A DNA stretch of 64,000 nucleotides. It comes from Lonicera japonica. Its lineage: Eukaryota > Streptophyta > Magnoliopsida > Dipsacales > Caprifoliaceae. The stretch is from positions 48,111,356 to 48,175,355 of the forward strand of contig CM038466.1 of NCBI GenBank assembly GCA_021464415.1, read 5' to 3'. The notes under the pieces are model-generated. The model was given only the letters and a program-made list of their open reading frames with translations. It was not told where the DNA came from and did no database searches. Position 1 is the first letter of the stretch; every line of letters begins with the position of its first letter. A program made the position numbers and the translations under genes. Of the stretch, positions 47,453 through 59,919 are shown piece after piece.

Positions 47453-47950
47453 TCACACAGTACGTGGTGGTAGGCCATGACTGATGGGTACCTGAATCTG
47501 TTGAATCTCTAAAATCTTGAATCCTTCCCCATTGTTACATCTTCTCTTCCATATACATACTTCTTCCCTTACCTTCTTCACCACCGGCAATGGTGGATCC
47601 AATTCTCCGATGTCGACGAGACTTTTGCTTCTAAAATTAGTAGTGGTGGCGGCGGTGGCGGTGAGATTTTTGCTGGAGAAGAGTTTTTTGAGCTTTGTGT
47701 ATTTGACTGTGGAGGCGGCGGTGGTGGAGGAGGAGGTGGTGAAGCGGTGGTGGGTGACTTTGTTGTTACGTTTGACTTGGCCAAGACAGCCCACTTTAGG
47801 GGAGGAAGGGTCATTGGTGGTGGTGGTGGTGCTGGGGCATTTTGGTAATTTTATGTCTTTGGTGGTGGTACGGCAGAGCAATGGCAATGGCAAGAATGTG
47901 GTTTTGTGGTGGTGGCGGTGGTGAAAATGGTGGTGGTGTCCATTACCCAT
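47453..47950 (-). CDS. Syringolide-induced protein 14-1-1-like, His-rich small protein
   Basis: This is a single-exon 165-aa frame from ATG at 47950 to TGA at 47453. The N-terminus MGNGHHHHFHHRHHH is followed by LPLPLLCR (20-27), KDIKLPK (31-37), SPKVGCLGQVKR (50-61), YTKLKKLFSSKNL (84-96), DPPLPVVKKV (118-127) and WKRR (134-137). This order of short basic motifs separated by Thr/Ser-rich linkers is that of plant proteins annotated as syringolide-induced protein 14-1-1-like. Their biochemical function is unknown, and the name comes from elicitor induction in soybean. There is no signal peptide or membrane segment. The start is supported by the conserved MGN-His N-terminus. The complementary frames on + are shadows caused by ACC/GGT repeats. 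The 5' leader contains a CT-rich microsatellite. Confidence 0.82.
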   Translation of the reverse strand: MGNGHHHHFHHRHHHKTTFLPLPLLCRTTTKDIKLPKCPSTTTTTNDPSSPKVGCLGQVKRNNKVTHHRFTTSSSTTAASTVKYTKLKKLFSSKNLTATAATTTNFRSKSLVDIGELDPPLPVVKKVREEVCIWKRRCNNGEGFKILEIQQIQVPISHGLPPRTV

Positions 47951-47989
47951 TTCTTTCTATAGATTCTTAGTGGTAGTGGTGGTGGTGGT

Positions 47990-48050
47990 TGAGAGAGAGA
48001 GAGAGGGGGGAGGGAGAGAGAGGGAGAGAGAGAGAGAGATTGGGAAGGAG
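47990..48050. repeat. GA/CT-rich microsatellite in the 5' leader of the His-rich gene
   Basis: On + it is an imperfect GAGAGA run, so CT-rich in the gene's sense. It lies 40-100 bp upstream of the start codon. CT-rich leaders are common in plant genes. Confidence 0.7.
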
Positions 48051-48159
48051 GAGGGAGATTGTGGGGTTAATAAGGAGAGGGGGGTTGAGGTTGTCAAAGC
48101 AGTGTTGTTTGTGTGTGTGTTTTACAGAGAGTTTGAGATAGTCAAATGCATCCGTTAAA

Positions 48160-51100
48160 ATAATGGCTGTTTTATTGTTCTTTCTTTTACTTTAGGAAGG
48201 ACTCAAGTCTCGAAATGTAAACAAACATTAAAAGAAAGGATATATATATAGATATGGAGTTCGTTTCCGATAAACATCATGCTTTTTTACGATTTTTTTT
48301 GGTCTTAAAAATATTAGAGAGATTTTTTATAATAAAAAAGATGTTGTAAAAATGTTTAGTCCGTAATTCCACACTTAAAATTTTTTGTATAGATATGATA
48401 TAAAGAAGATTTGTTTTTTTGGTTCTTAAATGTGAACCAATTATTTTGAGAGAGTAAACGGATGAATTGTTTGATAAAACTTAGTGACGATGATATCTAT
48501 GATTTACTAATTATCTCGATCAAATTTCATCGAAAAATTCGACCAAAATGTAAGTTAACTAAAAGATTTATATAGATATATATATATATATATGCATTTA
48601 TGATTGTTAAAATTTTAGATATTTAGGTAGTCCACTTTCCGTTTTAAATTTTTGACGAAATTTAATAGAGATGATCTTGTAATTATAAATATCATCTTCA
48701 CCAAATTTTATTAAAATATTCATCAATTTATTATCTCAAAATGATTGATTCTCATTTAATAAATTTGTGTTACTTTGTTTCAAAGGATGTGGTGTGGGGG
48801 TGGGGATAATGATGGGAAGTGTTAACATCTCTCTTATGACATATATTAATAATGCTATAATTAGATTTTGTACGGAAATTTTTGTATTATTTAATATATA
48901 TATATATATATATATTGTACTTTTGATATTTTTATATTTAAATTTTTATCCTGCGTTTTTAGAACACACGTTAACACCACTTAATAATGATTAGGCTATT
49001 TTGTTACCGTGCAATATAAAGCTATTAATATGCGGTGAGGATATAGTGTGAATAGTCAATTAGGTGTAAACTATTTATATGAATATTAATTCTTTAGCAA
49101 CGAATTTGTATTCCTAAAAACATCTACCGATACTTTAGCGGTTAAATCCATCACTAAAACTTGGTTTAATTATATCTCAAATAAAAAATAAGATCATCAA
49201 TTTGTTTTGGAGAAAAAACGACTAAAAAGACAGTGTCTTTCTAAAAGGACATATTTATCTAATATAAAAAAAAGTGAAATTTGAATTTAGTGATAACTCA
49301 CTGGTTATAATAGATATATGGCGATAAAAATAACTTATATTAAGTTTCACATTTTAACTAATAGACGGTGATCATCTCATATATGTTTATCTTTCATATT
49401 AAATACCTAAATCCCCCTAGAATTACTAGTGAAAAAAAATATACTAGGTCATAGTTTTATATTACTTAAATAAGAAGTGGCAAAAAAGAAAAAGTTAAAA
49501 GAAGAGTTAAAAGTGTAAGTTTAAAGCATGGGTCCTCCCTTATTAATACCACATTAATGTCTCTTATTTTTCCCTCTGAAAGTCAATAAGTGAATTCACT
49601 TGGAATCTGTAGCATGAGACACTTATCTTGGTCTCTACATAGAATATTTAATGAAAATACAATAATTTAAGAAGAATTTAATTGAGTGAGTTTGAAGACT
49701 ATTTCCTGTCAGAGAAGGAGAGAGTGTGGGGAGAGGGACCACTTTTTTGGAGCCTTGTAAATGTAAGCTACTACCCTGGAAGCTAAAATATTGCTAGTTT
49801 TGCTAGGTAGTCTCTGTTTTTCATGCTCCTAACTCTTGTACTTGCAGCTCTATCTTGTCTCAAAATTATTAGGTGTAACAATCGATTTGGAACCAATTCT
49901 TTTGATTGAGTGATACAAGATTATAATTGGCACAGTCTTGTATTCGACTAAATTTGCTTTTCAGATTCATTTTTGAAATTGTCAAGTATTTATTTGGCTA
50001 ACGACAGTTAATTTTTTGTGAACATTAATTAGTTGAAGTATGCGAAAGTTGATTCAAACACTTTGTAAATAAGGCTAAAAAAAATTTAATAATAATCAAT
50101 CTCTAACTTCTTCCTTTTTAACTGAACTATGTATGCACTTAAGTTCTATACCTACAAGCACTTAAAAATTATTTTATACAACAATTACAACCATAAAATG
50201 TAATATAATCACAATATTGTTTTTTAAAATGTGTGCATTTTTATCTCTTTAGTATATAGATAATTCACATTGAAAAAATGTAGAACTTAGCACGAATTTA
50301 TGAGATGAGGAATATCATCACATGGCAACAAAACCCTTTACAAAGAACTCCACATATATGGCCAAAAGTGTTTAAATTAGAAATAATATCGTGACTACGT
50401 TAGAACCCATTTAGCTTTCACGGGAGGTGGGCCCAATCCTAGGTGCCAATGAGCACAATAACTGGTATAAAAGACAATGTTAATCCACAAACTTAAAACA
50501 GCGCGGCAGATTCGGTGAAATCTATATATGGGTAGAGTTAACCATCAACTCTGTAACTTTTATACTTCTTGAATGTTAGAAATTTTATACTTCTTGAATG
50601 TTAGAAAATGTCTCTTAAATGTCACAAAAATCTTTTATAAAGTGTTAGTAAAACTAATTTTAGATTGTGCATTTAATTTATACAAGTGGGAGGACTAATT
50701 ATAACTGTACCCGAATATTTAGTGTATAAACCAAAAAAATTTATTGGTAGAATGCCATTCATGTTGACAATTCACAAATAATTTAAACTTCATAATTTCC
50801 AAAATATTTTTATTTTGAGGAAACATCTGCATTGCTTTCTCACTATCGACAGACTTAATCCTCTCCTGTTAAAAAATTTCGCACTTGCCTGCATGTCCGC
50901 AAAATGAATTAATCATTTAGGAGATGGAAAATAATAGTAAAATCAATTTATTTTAGTGAGAATGTAAAAAATAAGTTGAGGGATATTGTGAGATGTTCTT
51001 CTACTTTTTAATTTTTTTTTCAGAAAAAATTTCTTTGGGGGTGAGTAATAAAAAAAATTTACAAAAAATAAATGATGATGCAAGACCGACGGAGCACGCC

Positions 51101-51715
51101 CAAAAAATAATGATCATGATTTGGGCTGACCCAACTTTATGGGCCCAAGAATTTAACCAAATCCAACCAAATAGCTAACGCGAGGTCCAACTCAAGGGAA
51201 TGTAATTGAGCTTTTGGTTGAATAGATTAACAAATGCCAACGAGGCCTTTCTCGGCCAAGATGGCCCTGTTGATGTAATAATATTGCCATTGTGGTTGTG
51301 ATGATGAGATCATTAGCCGAGATGGTTGTGCAAACATGGATTATGGATAAGAATAATGACATCTGTAAAGTATTAGAGTGATGCCCAAGACTTGCTCTAT
51401 CTGGTATTTTGCTGTTTACCTTAATGGAGCATGTGTAACCACAATTCTATGAGTATTATAAATATAATAAGGAAAGCTCATTGCAGGGGTAAAAAATATT
51501 TAGGTAATTAGTTGTGGAGAGAGAAAGTAGCTTATTTGTATTGTTATATAAGTTTCTTTCCTTTGAACTAATACAAACACATACATATAGAAGCTAGAAT
51601 AGCATTAGTGCTATCAGAGGTACCTACCTTATACAAAAAATCCTTGCCTCCTTTTCATTTTTCATTACTTGTTTAACTAATTATTGCTTCGAACTTTTCT
51701 TATGAGGATACATAT
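48160..51715. other. AT-rich intergenic DNA and possible 5' LTR remnant of the TAT element
   Basis: No gene is supported. TA microsatellites occur at about 48575-48595 and 48897-48917. The last 500 bp (about 51180-51715) could be the 5' LTR of the TAT element, since gag follows directly, but no partner LTR exists in the window to define it. Confidence 0.4.
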
Positions 51716-51826
51716 ATTTTTTGGCACCGTATGAGGGAAATTCATTATTCAAGTTCATAGCATTTTCAGTTTTATAGCCTTTCAATAAAATAATTATATA
51801 ACCCAAAGTTTAGAAAATCGTCAAAA

Positions 51827-53560
51827 ATGATTCAAACACGCAACCAGGCAAATGGCCCTAAAAATTCATACTCCCAACAACCAAAGGCTGAAACCCCCCC
51901 CCCCCCCATTCTACCAAGGGTGGATAGTGCCAAATTGCATGTTGCCTAAAAAAGGGCAGCAAACAACAATTACAATGTAGAGAATCATGGGGAAGGGGAC
52001 TCCCAAAGTAATCTTACGAAGCTCAAGCTAGAAAACCAAGCCCTTCAATTGTTACTCAAAAAAGAATTTAAAGATACAGTTAGCAACATATCTTGATGAT
52101 GAAATTGAAGCCTACTCAACTAGGTATGTAAATCCCTAAAAAACTAACACCTATGTCCCAACAATTCAAATCAATCCTCCACCAACATCACAAAACAATG
52201 AAAGTCGATCAACTGAGAAGGCTAAGGCCATTTAAATCTCAACATTAAGGGTTCCAGTTATTCCAAAGGCAAAGTGTCTTCGACAAAATTACAAAGAAAA
52301 ATGCTTGCCCAAAAACTAAGGCAGAGTGTGACCTGGGAAAACTGATATACTCCACTGTCGTAGGTAAGGCTTTAGACCGCACCATAAGGGACTTAGCCAA
52401 TAAATCTTTGGGAGAACATAATGACTCTCTATTTACTCAGAGAATAGCAAATGCACCTCCCCCTAAAAAGTTCTCAAAGCCTAAATTCAATATCTATAAT
52501 GACCAGATTGACCGAGCCAACCATGCGAGGTATTACCAGCAAGTGATGGACTACCAGCTCTTTGAAGATACAGTGATGTGCAGAATGTTCCCTGCCAATT
52601 TAGGAGATGCTTCTTTAGGATTGTTTACTCTGTTGCCTGCGCGTAAGCCAAATTTATAATTTTAGAAAGCTAAACGAGCAGTTCACAGCTAGGTTCATTA
52701 CAAACAGTTGAGTTATCACGGCCCTAGAGGCCTTAAAAAAGGTGGAGACTCTATATGAATACTCATCTAGGTACTGGGAGACCTATTAATAAACAAAGGA
52801 ATGTGACATTCGGTTTGCTTTGAATACATTCAAATATGGCCTATCAAGGGATACACATGACATTTATAACTCCCTGACCAAGGTTTCCTCTAGACCTTTG
52901 ATAAGTTGCTCTTAAGGGTTAATGAATATGTAGAGTTAAAGATGATGAATTGGTCATGATTGAATAGGCTAGCCGATGAAAAGAAGGGGGCAATGCCAAA
53001 TTTGATGGTTCCAAGAGGAAAAGGAAAGACGATGTTAGTAAAGTCAATGAGGAGGGCTATATGGGAGTAAATATAATCTTCACCAAGCTCATCCACAAAA
53101 TTATGTTTTGACATCTAGAATCAGCCCTAAATCGAATGGCCCCGGCCTATGGAATGCAAACCAGTTGCAAGAAACACCAATTTGAGATGCTCATATAAAT
53201 ATAATAAAGATCATGGGCATACAATTAAGATTGTAAGACCCTGAAACAGTTTTTGTAAAGGTTTACGAATAAAGACCATTTGGCTGAATATGTTAAAAGT
53301 ACCGAGAATGCAAAAAATATTGATAATGAGGAAAATGCAAAGGAACTCAACAAGACATCGTCTAACAAATTGGTAACTAGTGTCATTGATGCCACCATGC
53401 CACCACAAATAGAGAGGCGTTCACTAAGAATGTAATTAGGGTCCATATGAAGAGGGCTCAATGTTTTAACAAAGCATTTCCAGGGAAAGTGACGTCCATT
53501 TTTGCATATAAGGGGAGCTGACAAGCTAAAGACGCCTATGAGTTGAGATTCACATAACAA
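51827..53560 (+). pseudogene. gag of the TAT element, degraded
   Basis: It opens MIQTRNQANG. A run of 14 C (51894-51907) sits early in the frame. A conserved capsid stretch occurs at 52420-52650 (SLFTQRIANAPPPKKFSKPK, YNDQIDRANHARYYQQVMDY, MCRMFPANLGDASLGLF), then further pieces such as FDKLLLRVNEYVE. A zinc-knuckle remnant KYNKDHGHT near 53200 has lost at least one Cys. There are many stops and shifts, and the coding is dead. Confidence 0.75.
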
Positions 53561-53700
53561 GATATGTAAGGGGTTTACACCCCATAATGATGCTTTGGTT
53601 TTGATAATTAATATCAACACTTTCATTGTCAAGAGAATGTTGATTGACTTAGGAAGCTCGTCTAAAATCCTATACCACAGTTTAAATAAAAAGTTGGACC

Positions 53701-55164
53701 TGTTGGTCGGATTTTAACCCTAGAGGGGGAGTGAATAGGGTTTACGAAACTAAATGCGGAATTAAAAACTGTTCAAAAACATTTAAGCAATTTAACTAGC
53801 TAAACAACTATATCAAGAAAAATAGGCAATTCAACCAAGGAATCTTTAAAATAGCAAGTAAACAAAGAGCTTGAGTTTAAAAAGATTAAACCAATTGAAG
53901 ACCAAGATGTTTTGTCCACACGGTTCGGCTTGTTAGACCATACGTCCGCGCTCGGTTAGACCCCCAAGAATTTCTATTAAAACCAATCTTCTTCCGGGTG
54001 AAGATTAAACCTTTACAAGTGTTGTTATTTCACACAATCTTACAAATATTGCTTTACCACAATATTCACACAAGATATACCTCTCACAATTACTAAATAA
54101 TAATTAACCTTCTTGTTATTTTATGAGATTGACCTCTCACAAATGTATATTCTAATTGTTTGGTGATACACACCAATGAACAACAACTCTCAAGTGTTTA
54201 AGAAATACAATTGAAACTCACACTAGAGTTACTTGTTTGATCAAGATTTATAGCTCAAAGAAAGAATGATTGATCAAAACTAAAGCTTGACTTTGAATAG
54301 ATGAAAGATGAGTTTGTATAAGTGTTCAAGCTAGCCAAAATATATCTTAGATAGTGTATATATAGTCCCAAATATGATATAGCTGTTTTTTAAGTTTGGT
54401 AGAAGTTTGGCACCAAAAATGGTAAAAAGTCAGATTTTCGACGGCTATATTCTGGGCCATCAGTCGACTGATTGGGCCTTAGTCGACTAAGCACAAGCCA
54501 TCAGTCGACTGATGGACATTGCTGTCCATCAGGCCATAAGGCCAAAAAATTCATTTTTTTTTACTTTTGCATATAAGTTCCAAAATCAATTCTAATGCTT
54601 TAGGGACCTTAAAAATAAGTTCCTAAGACACCTATTTTCGGACAAACTCAAAATATGATTATTTGAATTTAATATGAATTTATTTCAAAACCAATTTTTG
54701 CAAGAATGATGTTTTGAAAGAATTTTGATTCAAACTTGATTTTGATCAATTTATGAATGATGTATGAACATGTTTGAGCTATATAAATAATCAATAAAGA
54801 AACTTTACATTAATCCTAAGCACTCACTCAATTACTAAATAGTCGATTCGTTGAATGCTTCGATTTGTTTTTTCAATTTGATCTCCACTTGAACATCTTG
54901 CCATGAAACTTTTTGCATATGATCATTGATCTTGATCTTCGTGAATTGCATTGTGATGAGGTTGATCTTTCTTGTCTTGTCCAATGCATTGTTGACTTGA
55001 TCGGATAATATTTTGATGATTCTTGGCATGCTTCCTTTTAGCAATCATGTTATTCTTGATATCCCAAGTAAAAGAGCTATAAACTTATATCAAAAGACAT
55101 GTTAAATTACACATGATTGATTTATTGTTATTGTCAAAATAAGATTAAGACCTTTAGGTTAGCA
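53701..55164 (-). mobile_element. Solo LTR E3 (family E), minus orientation
   Basis: On + it begins TGTTGGTCGGATTTTAACCC and ends ACCTTTAGGTTAGCA. Flanks GGACC (53696-53700) and GGACC (55165-55169) are a perfect target duplication. The LTR interrupts the TAT protease reading frame, which gives independent support for both borders. Confidence 0.92.
54459..54515. promoter_or_regulatory. AGTCGACT palindrome array in LTR E3
   Basis: It holds ATCAGTCGACTGAT (54459-54472), TTAGTCGACTAA (54479-54490) and CCATCAGTCGACTGATGG (54498-54515). Centres are 19 and 22 bp apart. The core equals that of E1/E2, but the outer arms changed from CATGT to CATC, symmetrically on both sides. Confidence 0.65.
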
Positions 55165-56171
55165 GGACCTACCAGTCTCCCAAGTCTGAGCTGCCGATAT
55201 ACCATTTTTTGTTTTAGTGGAGAGGTTGTTTGGCCAATTACAATCTTCAAGGTACTGATGAGAATACAAGGTATCGATAAGAATAGCCCCGTGAAGAAAA
55301 TTGTGGAGTTCATCGTTATGAACATCAATTCTCCATATAGTGCTATACTCGGCCGTGGCTAGTTAGGACAGATAAAGGTCGTTGCCTTTTCATATCATTA
55401 ATATTTAAAATTCCCATCAAAGCACGTGATTGTTGATATCATAGAAAAATATAAATATGCACACTACTATTTCGGGCTAACTGTGCAGAATATTGTGGCT
55501 GAGCAATGTCTTACTAAATTGACTAAAAGTCCTCAAATTGAGGGTAAGGAGGTAATGGCCGAGCACAAAAGAGCTACTAAAAAAATAAAGACCTCTAACA
55601 AGCCTAAATCCTCTCAGCCAAATAAAAAGGCTAAAAATCAATAGCAGTTACAGAATAGCTGTAATACCCCGTATTTTAAATTGAATTATATTATCTTATT
55701 TATACTCCTGCGAGTGATCGTTTGATGATTCGGGTGGTTCGAATCGATTTCGGTTAGTAAATAGGAAGTTTTGGTTCTTCGTAATTTGTTAATTCTAGCT
55801 ATCTTTGAGCTATCGTAATTTCTTCGTTATTTACCCGAATGAGATTATGTCCACGTTGGTGTCTAGTATTTGTACCATTCTAAAACTTTCTTGTTTTGGA
55901 CAAAGTCTAATTCACAGTCCTCGTGGGTCAAAACAAGGCGTAAAGTATACCTATTGCAAAATTCTGGTCATTCGATAGCGCTTTGGCAGAGCGCTGTCTT
56001 CGGTAAATTTTTGGAAAGAATATATCCATAATTTGGGAAAACTTTCTCTTATAAAATTGTAGATCTTTGAAATACCTTTCCGTGGACATAAAGACCGCCT
56101 CAATCGGAGTTCTGAGTGAAAAATTATGGCCAAAACAAAAACAGTGGTGCAGAGCCCAAAATTTATAGCGC

Positions 56172-56268
56172 GGACTGGTATGGAGTTTTTGGCATACCGG
56201 TCCGGCACCAAATTTTTTGGAAAATTTGTGCTCTACGGACCGGTATTCGGTTTTTGGCATACCAGTCC
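56172..56268. promoter_or_regulatory. Two GGACCGGTAT-type dyads in LTR G
   Basis: Arms GGACTGGTAT / ATACCGGTCC (56172-56181, 56194-56203) and GGACCGGTAT / ATACCAGTCC (56237-56246, 56259-56268) each have a 12-bp spacer ending TTTTTGGC, repeated at a 65-bp period. Each dyad has one mismatched arm base. LTR A carries the same dyad. Confidence 0.65.
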
Positions 56269-56302
56269 GCCAGTTAACTATTCCCACCGACTTAGGCACG
56301 TT

Positions 56303-59300
56303 TGTAACACCCCGTTCTTTCGTTTCCCGTGGTTGCTTTCATTCATCCGCTTAATTCACCTCGGGTGGGAATTTCTCATTCGGAGAGCATCGTGATGTTT
56401 TATCATGCCTTATTGGTCATATTAGCTTCCATCCACTCACTTGAGTGTTTGTTTAGTGATTCGAGTGGTTTGGATCAAAACCGAGGCGATAATCGCGTGT
56501 TTCGTCTTTTCGCGATTTGTCAATTTTTGGCCAACTTTGAGAGGCCATAACTTTTTCATCCGATATTCAAACAACTCCCTGTTCCCGGCCACATCTTCAT
56601 TTCTTTGCCCTCTACAACTTTCGTGTTTGGGACGAGTCAAGATTCGGCCGTTTCGAGGTCCGTTTCGAGCTCAGAAAGTCATTTGCTGTTGCAGTGACTT
56701 CCATGATCGATCATGGTCCTCCAGAGGAGTTCTAGATGGGTTCATGATCGATCATGGGGGATCCATGATCGATCATGGTTCACCAATAAGTCGGTTTTGA
56801 GTATTTTTGACCCGTTTTTAAGCCATTTAACACCCCAAACTCTCCATTTTTGAACCACCAACGATTAGGGAAGTGAGGGAGAGACTTGAGGGAGATCTAG
56901 AGAAAGAGAGGCAAGGTATTCCATATATCTCTCATCCTTTCCAAGATTTGAGTTCCAAAACACCTCGTATGTCACTATTCATCGTCTTCCACCTCCGTCT
57001 TCGCACGTGGAGCTAGGAAGAGAGCTTGGGTTTTCGTGATGTGACGTCTACGCATCTTCAACACCTCGATTAAGCTTCAATCAGGTGGGAACACTAGTAT
57101 AAAACTTCTTTTACAAACCTTTACGTATTTTATTAGCGATTTGTACTTAAAATTGGAGATTTCTAAAAAAACCCTAGGTTGTATATATGTTCATGGGGTT
57201 AGGCTAGATTAATGTTCGATTAGCGTTAGATATTAATGGGTTCTTGCATCTATTACATATTTTGAGCATTTAATCCATGTTTTGACTTATATATGATATG
57301 ATTCATCAAGACCCATCTCATACATACATGTTAAACCTAGGAATTTTGGGGTTTTGGGAATTGAGTGTGTTTGATAGTTAGATTATTACACATATACCAT
57401 GGATTATCATTTCGTACCATGCTATGAACGTTATTCTCTCATATACACCTTATACCCACATGGTAGCCTAAGGTATGAACTAGGCTAAAGGAGATTTCGG
57501 GATTTATGATTGGATTGGGGTTGGTTTTGAGTTATAAAGGGTAGATATATGTAGATATGCCCCTAGTTGTAAGTATAGAACGTTATCCTCGAATTTGTAC
57601 TAGAAACCCACTTAGATGGGAACGATACACGCTAATCCTTGAGGCTAGTGTCCTGTATGGACCTTATTAGCTATAGTTAAGAGAGTACACCTACGATATA
57701 CTCTAGGAGTGTAATAACTACAATTGGTGGGGCATGGGTTGCCTTGATTGTGAGTATATATGGCTAGGAGAGCCGTAATTATATGCCGGTTGAACTAGAA
57801 CCACAATAATCAATGCTTGGCTGGCTAGAATGATACGAGAATTCTCATAAGTGGTATACGATCTTGATTTTATACACTTGATACGTTAGACATTGGGAAA
57901 TATCGAATATGACCTAATTGGCTATAAGGCCATGGAATACAAACGTGATAGTGATGCTATCAATAACGATGATTATGTAATGATGACAATTGTGTGATTA
58001 TATATATACATATTGTTAGCCATACGTGTGATGGATGATTGATGATTGTATACACTGATACGTGAGGAATCGAGATATTCCGGTTGTTGCGATCACACGT
58101 ATGGGCTGGATATGATGATGTACCAAGCACCGGGTAGCTCCCCGTGACTCGAAGGAGGGCCGCCTATTGCCGCCCGTGGGTGAAAAGGCCCTAAATCGTG
58201 CACGGAAAAAATGAAGTCGGTGACTCCGCCGGTGGTTGTGTGTGTCCACAAAGGAGAGCCCACTCTAGGTATCTTGCCTTCAGACAGGACTAAGTGTTCT
58301 CGGTTAGATGAGTTTTTCCGGCAAGCGGAGCAGGTCCTGTGTGCCACTACGTTCCTAATGGTGAGTTTCCCGGGAAGTGGTTGGGCTACTAATGGTCATT
58401 ACCCTGCTAGGGTATCGCCTGGTGTAGTTCTTTCCGTAGTGTCAAGATGGCTTGTATGAGGTGTTCTCCTCGTTAACTATTCGGAGTGTCATTCCCGGGA
58501 AAATGTCTTGAGGGTTATCTCCGAATGACCTACTTGGAGAACCAAGTCCCTGAGCCACTCCCCACTCGGAAGAGACATGGACAAGAGCCTCGGAGTCTTC
58601 GGGATCCGTTGTTCTGGGCCTGGACTGACCGCGGGGTGAAACTGAGGCATTATGCTGGAGACGTGATACGAGAGCTATTGTGAGATTGTTGATTATGTTA
58701 TTATTATTGTATCGTATCGTATCATGTCTCGTATAAAGTTATGTATGTTACCTTGGCTATGATATAAATGATGTAGAGACACAGGCGAACAATATTAGAC
58801 GGACAGGGTACACATAGAGGACTATCGAGCATTCCATAATGTATTATATATAAAGTGGAAAGACATGATAACTAGGAGTCTTAGATATATAATGTGGGCG
58901 TGGGAGTAAGTGTGATTCATGAGACTTGATAGCTGGATCATAATGAACCTAAAGCACTAATAATTGAAGGGGAAATCATAACTAATGAAATAGCCTACTG
59001 AGAGAACACCGTAATATGACGCTTAGACGAATGATCTTAAGCTAAAAGCCCATTAGCTGGCCAAGTATACAATTCATAATAAATTATAATTAAAGTGGAA
59101 ACACCCAATACTTGGCCTATAGCTATTGACTTTCAATGTAGGTACGGGTAGCCGATATAAGCTATAGAACTGATCCAATAAGGCGTGACGAGCCTTAGGA
59201 AGCTAGTATTAGAACAAGATGACCTTGGACTGACGATTCCTTAGTAATGAGGGAAAACGTGAGGGGTTCACTTATGGGATATTTACTGTTGTGATCGGTT

Positions 59301-59919
59301 AGTTGGGTAGTTAGTATCTAGTGACTAGGATGGGTATCCTAGTGTGTCAGTATGTATGTGAATGTAGGTTGCATTGCACTGTATGGTTTTTAAACCATTG
59401 CATATGAGTAAAACAAATATTTTATATATACATATAGTTCCCACTGAGCTCGAATTTGGCTCATTCCCTCCTTTTCCCAGTTTTGCAGGTCGGGCTTCGG
59501 GATTGGCGCGTGGTACTCGTCTATAGAGCCTCTGGTGTCCATTACCTTTTGTAGTCCTTGAGTTAAGGACTAAGTTATATGTATAATCCTTTAAGTTTGT
59601 TGTATAGACTTTGATTTGATAAACAATTGGCATTGTAAACTTATATTGATGGTTTTCATATGTGGAGTTGTTTTAAATGTGATTTGGTGTGATTCCACTT
59701 GTATGGAACATGGTTTTAAATGTTACAGGAAGGTTTATTAATGAAGTGAACTCCACATGCCAAAGTTTTCTAAATTGGGATTTCTAAAGATCATGTTTTT
59801 ATTAAAGTAAAGTTTTTAAAAGTTATGGATTTTATAATTTAAACCCGCCGTCGCGTACGGCACCGTGATTAACCGAGTCCCGGAGGTGAAAATCTCGGAA
59901 CGGGATTCGGGGCATCACA
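56303..59919 (+). mobile_element. Solo LTR F, family Y, nested in LTR G
   Basis: It begins TGTAACACCCCGTTCTTTCG and ends TTCGGGGCATCACA. Flanks are ACGTT before and CGTTT after. A perfect 5-bp duplication results if either end shifts by one base. F is the least disturbed Y LTR (about 3.6 kb) and is the best reference for the family. Open frames inside, such as 58211-58459 and 58486-58683, are not recognised as genes. Confidence 0.88.
56701..56778. promoter_or_regulatory. Three CATGATCGATCATG palindromes in LTR F
   Basis: Perfect palindromes CCATGATCGATCATGG (56701-56716), CATGATCGATCATG (56743-56756) and CCATGATCGATCATGG (56763-56778) have centres 41 and 21 bp apart, about one step of 20.5 bp. 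They lie where LTRs A, D and G carry other dyads. Confidence 0.7.

Larger units (their letters stand above)
53561..55370 (+). pseudogene. Protease of the TAT element, split by solo LTR E3
   Basis: Before E3 the frame reads RMLIDLGSSSKILYHSLNKK, the protease active-site loop with DLG in place of DTG or DGG. After E3 (from 55165) it reads FSGEVVWPITIFKV and ends SPYSAILGR, the typical end of TAT proteases. Removing E3 and one copy of GGACC joins the two halves. A linker region continues to about 55650. Confidence 0.8.

Noticed and set aside
47517..47924. 135-codon Val-rich frame on + opposite the His-rich gene
   Set aside because: It is a shadow frame produced by GTG/GGT repeats. The minus-strand frame has the conserved motif order of a known plant family.
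53225..53632. 135-codon minus-strand frame
   Set aside because: It is antisense to the decayed TAT gag/protease region, which is recognisable on +.
58211..58683. Two adjacent + frames of 82 and 65 codons
   Set aside because: They lie in the GC-rich block of solo LTR F and match no family. GC content alone lengthens frames here.
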